Assembly: GCA_018894105.1 (NCBI GenBank)
Contig: CM032127.1
Coordinates: 30,310,369 to 30,374,368, forward strand
DNA length: 64,000 nucleotides
Source: Jacaranda mimosifolia
Lineage: Eukaryota; Streptophyta; Magnoliopsida; Lamiales; Bignoniaceae
Direction of reading: 5' to 3'
Numbering within the stretch: the first letter of the stretch is position 1; every line of letters starts with the position of its first letter. A model generated the notes under the pieces. That model was not told where the DNA came from, did not search any database, and worked only from the letters and a program-made list of their open reading frames with translations. Position numbers and translations under genes: made by a program. This document shows positions 61,393-64,000 of the stretch, piece by piece.

Positions 61393-61610
61393 TAATTGGG
61401 GCTAAAATCTTTTTAACCCCTGTGTTATACGAAATAGGCGGTTTAACCCCCTCCCCCCGCCTGGTGAAAACAAAGAAGGAGTGAAACGCCCCCTTATGTT
61501 TTTAAAATTTGGATCACTGGCCCCTTTCGTCTATTTGAGTTGAATTTTCTATTGAAAGGATAAAAATACCCTCATGTATATAATTACTTTATATCCTTAC
61601 ATTTTTTTTC
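61393..61610. other. Unassigned segment with C-rich tracts
   Basis: Starts GGGGCTAAAATCTTTTTAACCCC, an imperfect inverted repeat, followed by TTTAACCCCCTCCCCCCGCC. It looks like the end of another repeat that truncated the LTR, but its class is not clear. Confidence 0.35.
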
Positions 61611-62275
61611 TTTTATTTAATCTAAATTAAATATCTTATGTATTTATAAAATACATAAGATATTTGTATAAATTAAATACTATCTAATATTTATAAAATT
61701 ATATATACATACGTATATATATAATTATATACATATAAAAAATTATATAAATATGTATACACATAATATATACATATATATGTATATAAAATTATTTATA
61801 ACATATCTATATACATATAATATGTATATATATATATCTTTTCTTTTGTTTAATATAAAATTAAATAATTTTATATTTATGAAATATATATCATATTTAT
61901 ATAAATTAAATACTATTTAATATTTATAAAATTATATATACATATATATATAATTATCAAAACTAAATAATTTCATATTTATAAAATATATAATATATAA
62001 ATCAAATAGTATATAATATTTATAAAAAAATATATACATTCATATATATATAAAATCACATATATATATATAATTATATATATACATATATGCATATAAA
62101 ATTATTCATAACATATTTATATTCATTAAATACTATTTATTATTTAAAAAATTATATATATATACATATATATAATTATCAAAACTAAATAATTTCATAT
62201 TTATAAAATATATAACATATTTATATAAATCAAATACTATATAATTATATAAAAAATTATATACAGGCATTTACG
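61611..62275. repeat. TA-rich low-complexity tract
   Basis: About 660 bp of nearly pure A/T with alternating TATATACATATATA-type runs and the recurring phrase ATTTATAAAATTATATATAC (about 61690, 61920, 62020, 62150). The recurrence every 100-230 bp suggests a degenerate AT satellite rather than a simple microsatellite. Confidence 0.75.
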
Positions 62276-62550
62276 TCCTACTACCCTTTTATGTGAAACT
62301 GGAATAGATTCTTAGCATCTGTACAACAGTGTGGCTATGGATGTCGATTTTGACTGACATCTTACTAATAAGCTTGGAAAAACAAATGGCACACAACTTG
62401 ATGCAGGTCTTATGATTTTCTTAGTTTTTACCTATCTTGTTATACTTTGCAACTTTTGCTAACACTTTCTATTTGATCTTTTTTTCAGTTTTTTTTTAGT
62501 AGATAGTGGCTCTAACTCACCAATTGACTTTGCAAAATGTAGTTTGGTGA

Positions 62551-63145
62551 GATCACAAAACAAAGTTCGATCAACAACATAAGAAGGCACGTGAGACATT
62601 ACAAAAGGCTAAGAAGGCAGCTGCTACTAAGGCCAATAACAAGCTGAAGTCTATCAAAAAGTCTGCTTCAACCAAAGATTTCCTCCTAAAAGAGAAGGAT
62701 GCCTCGATAGTTGAACAAAAAGAGGAACTCGATTCTCTAAAGGCTGAGTTTGAGTATGCTCAAGAGGAGTTGATATCTCTAAAGGATTCAATGCAGTAAG
62801 AAAAACGCGACTAATTAGAAGCGGGTTGCAAGGAAGGTGCTTCAAAGTATCAGAGTTCTTTAGAGTTTCAAACTCAACTCAAAGATCTCAATTGTAAGGC
62901 TATGGAAGATTTTGCTAAGTCTTCAGTCTTTGAGTATATTCTTCTAAGCAGGGCTGCCCAAGATAGTTTTGAGGTTTTCGAGAAAGCTAAGGCCCAGCTC
63001 ACTCACGTAGCTCACTCATGTAGGCAAGGTCAAAGAGGGGTTCAACCTAGGTCAATTGGATATGTGCAAGGACCATAAGTTGCAGCTTCATAATTTCAAG
63101 AACAATGAGTTTGCTTTTGTCTTGCTTCCAGAACCTAAGACTTAG
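62551..63145 (+). pseudogene. Gypsy-type gag coiled-coil C-terminal part (broken)
   Basis: Plus strand text FDQQHKKARETLQKAKKAAA, KLKSIKKSASTKDFLLKEKD and QKEELDSLKAEFEYAQEELI (62565-62775) forms a heptad-rich coiled coil. After two stops it continues as EYILLSRAAQDSFEVFEKAK (about 62930-62995), then in another frame KEGFNLGQLDM and FVLLPEPKT before a stop at 63143-63145. This is the usual C-terminal half of the gag-like protein of plant Tat/LARD-type gypsy elements. A polypyrimidine run ending in CAG (62481-62488) just upstream resembles an intron acceptor. Confidence 0.65.
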
Positions 63146-63779
63146 TAAAAGCTAGGTCTTGTCTCTTTTTTTGTGTTCTTAAGTTAGGTCAGTTATCAAT
63201 GTCTAGCTTTTGTTCAAGAACTATAATGCCTATCTGTAAAATGCAATTGTAATTCAACATTTGAATGAAATAACTTATGTTTCTTAAGGTGCTTTGACTT
63301 GTTTCTAATAGCTCAACTATTTGATATTTGTTTATTATTTTTTCTTGTTCAAATCATTCTTCTAAGATCGTAGTACAATAGTCAGCTAGTTTTTTGCAAT
63401 GCATTGATTTAAAATATAACTTGGCATTATCAGGTGTCGTGGTTGAAATTAGGTTTATTGCTAAGCCATAGATATTTGTAATATGATTAGTTCTTTTTCA
63501 AGTTTCTCGTCATTTACATTTGTCAAACTTGGCAATCTATTCTTTTTCATATTAGTTTTTAGCATGATGTCCTTCTTAAGATCGATATATTTGACCTCTG
63601 AATGTAGGTTTATGACTATTCTCTTTCAGGTCATTGTCATTTGGTACTATTGCTTAATACCACACATGATAAATAGTAGAGAAAAACGTAAGACTCCCTT
63701 TGGCTGTTTATACATCTTTTCTCTGATGTATGCCCTTTCCCTTTTTTCTTAAATAACGTCGAGATCAAAACTTCTTTCT
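63146..63779. other. Unassigned AT-rich sequence between opposing gypsy remnants
   Basis: No motif recognised on either strand. The plus-strand frame at 63483-63752 is hydrophobic by composition only. Confidence 0.4.
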
Positions 63780-64000
63780 TCATGATTTTTTTTCTATATC
63801 ACAGTCTTCGACTCTGTCAATGGGCATTCCTATCTCTGCTAGTATAACAGCTTTCGACCCATATATTAAGCAAAAGGGGGACTCTCCAGTTGCGACTGGT
63901 AAGGTTGTACGATATGCCCATGATACTCTTGGTAACTCCTCAATCCAAGCTCCTTTAGCGTCACCTAAATTGGTTCTCAAATGTTTCGATGTAATTCTGT
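63780..64000 (-). pseudogene. Ty3/gypsy integrase, C-terminal core (runs off window)
   Basis: Minus strand from the window edge: RITSKHLRTNLGDAKGAW, EELPRVSWAYRTT, then GESPFCLIYGSKAVILAEIG. This is the conserved end of the integrase core of plant Tat-type gypsy elements (family text L-G-D-A-K-G-x-W-x-E-E-L-P-x-V-L-W-A-Y-R-T-T and P-F-x-L-x-Y-G-x-E-A-V-I-P-x-E). The Glu of the E-A-V-I-P phrase is Lys. The frame is clean over about 70 codons, then stops at about 63780. The rest lies beyond 64000. Confidence 0.85.

Noticed and set aside
1..64000. CRISPR arrays, bacterial operons, rRNA or tRNA genes
   Set aside because: No regularly spaced identical repeats of CRISPR size. The base composition and retroelements are those of a plant nucleus. 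No tRNA-like cloverleaf or rRNA core was noticed; the tRNA-like strings are only primer binding sites.

Overview
The window is plant nuclear DNA, almost certainly from an intergenic, repeat-dense part of an angiosperm chromosome. The base composition is strongly AT-rich. There is no operon-like gene packing and no host gene that I can recognise. Nearly all interpretable sequence is LTR retrotransposon or DNA transposon at different stages of decay. The species cannot be named from the sequence.

One Ty1/copia family with unusually long LTRs (about 2.2 kb) dominates. I find twelve LTR copies of it. Element A (plus strand, 1 to 15792) has its 5' end outside the window. Element B (plus, 27719-37995) and element C (minus, 43654-53200) each have two LTRs, an initiator-Met-type primer binding site, and gag, protease, integrase, reverse transcriptase and RNase H remnants. 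There are five solo LTRs (9871-12069, 18759-23106, 20131-22307, 38464-40770, 55682-57902) and one truncated LTR (60221-61392). Most insertions are closed by 5-bp target duplications that I could read: TCTTG, CTTAG/CCTAG, CCAAT/CCTAT, AAACT, GAATG/AAATG, CTCTC. All coding regions are broken.

Layout from left to right: element A is interrupted in gag by a gag-only Ty3/gypsy-type element (3950-8637, TSD GTTAC). That element carries a Tourist-like MITE (5880-6301, TSD TTA) and a minisatellite. Element A is interrupted again in integrase by a solo LTR. An unrecognised spacer (15798-18753) follows, then a solo LTR nested inside another solo LTR (18759-23106). A decayed gypsy-like region with palindromic tandem repeats and a gag-like remnant (23112-27713) precedes element B. 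Next is a solo LTR (38464-40770) that contains a short piece resembling plastid clpP, then a G-rich tract, a second type of copia gag-protease remnant (41521-42590), and a gypsy gag/protease gene (42610-54070, minus) split by element C. A CACTA-type transposon (54728-58413, TSD GAA), itself split by a solo LTR, follows. The right end holds a truncated copia LTR, a long TA-rich stretch, a gypsy gag coiled-coil remnant (plus) and a gypsy integrase remnant (minus) running off the window.

No coding gene here looks functional. The nesting gives a relative insertion order: older gypsy and CACTA layers, then copia elements and LTRs on top. Repeated solo LTR formation shows unequal or intra-element recombination removing copia bodies. 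The most unusual observations are the clpP-like filler, a four-unit leader motif with conserved spacing in A, B and C, and the gag-only gypsy element.
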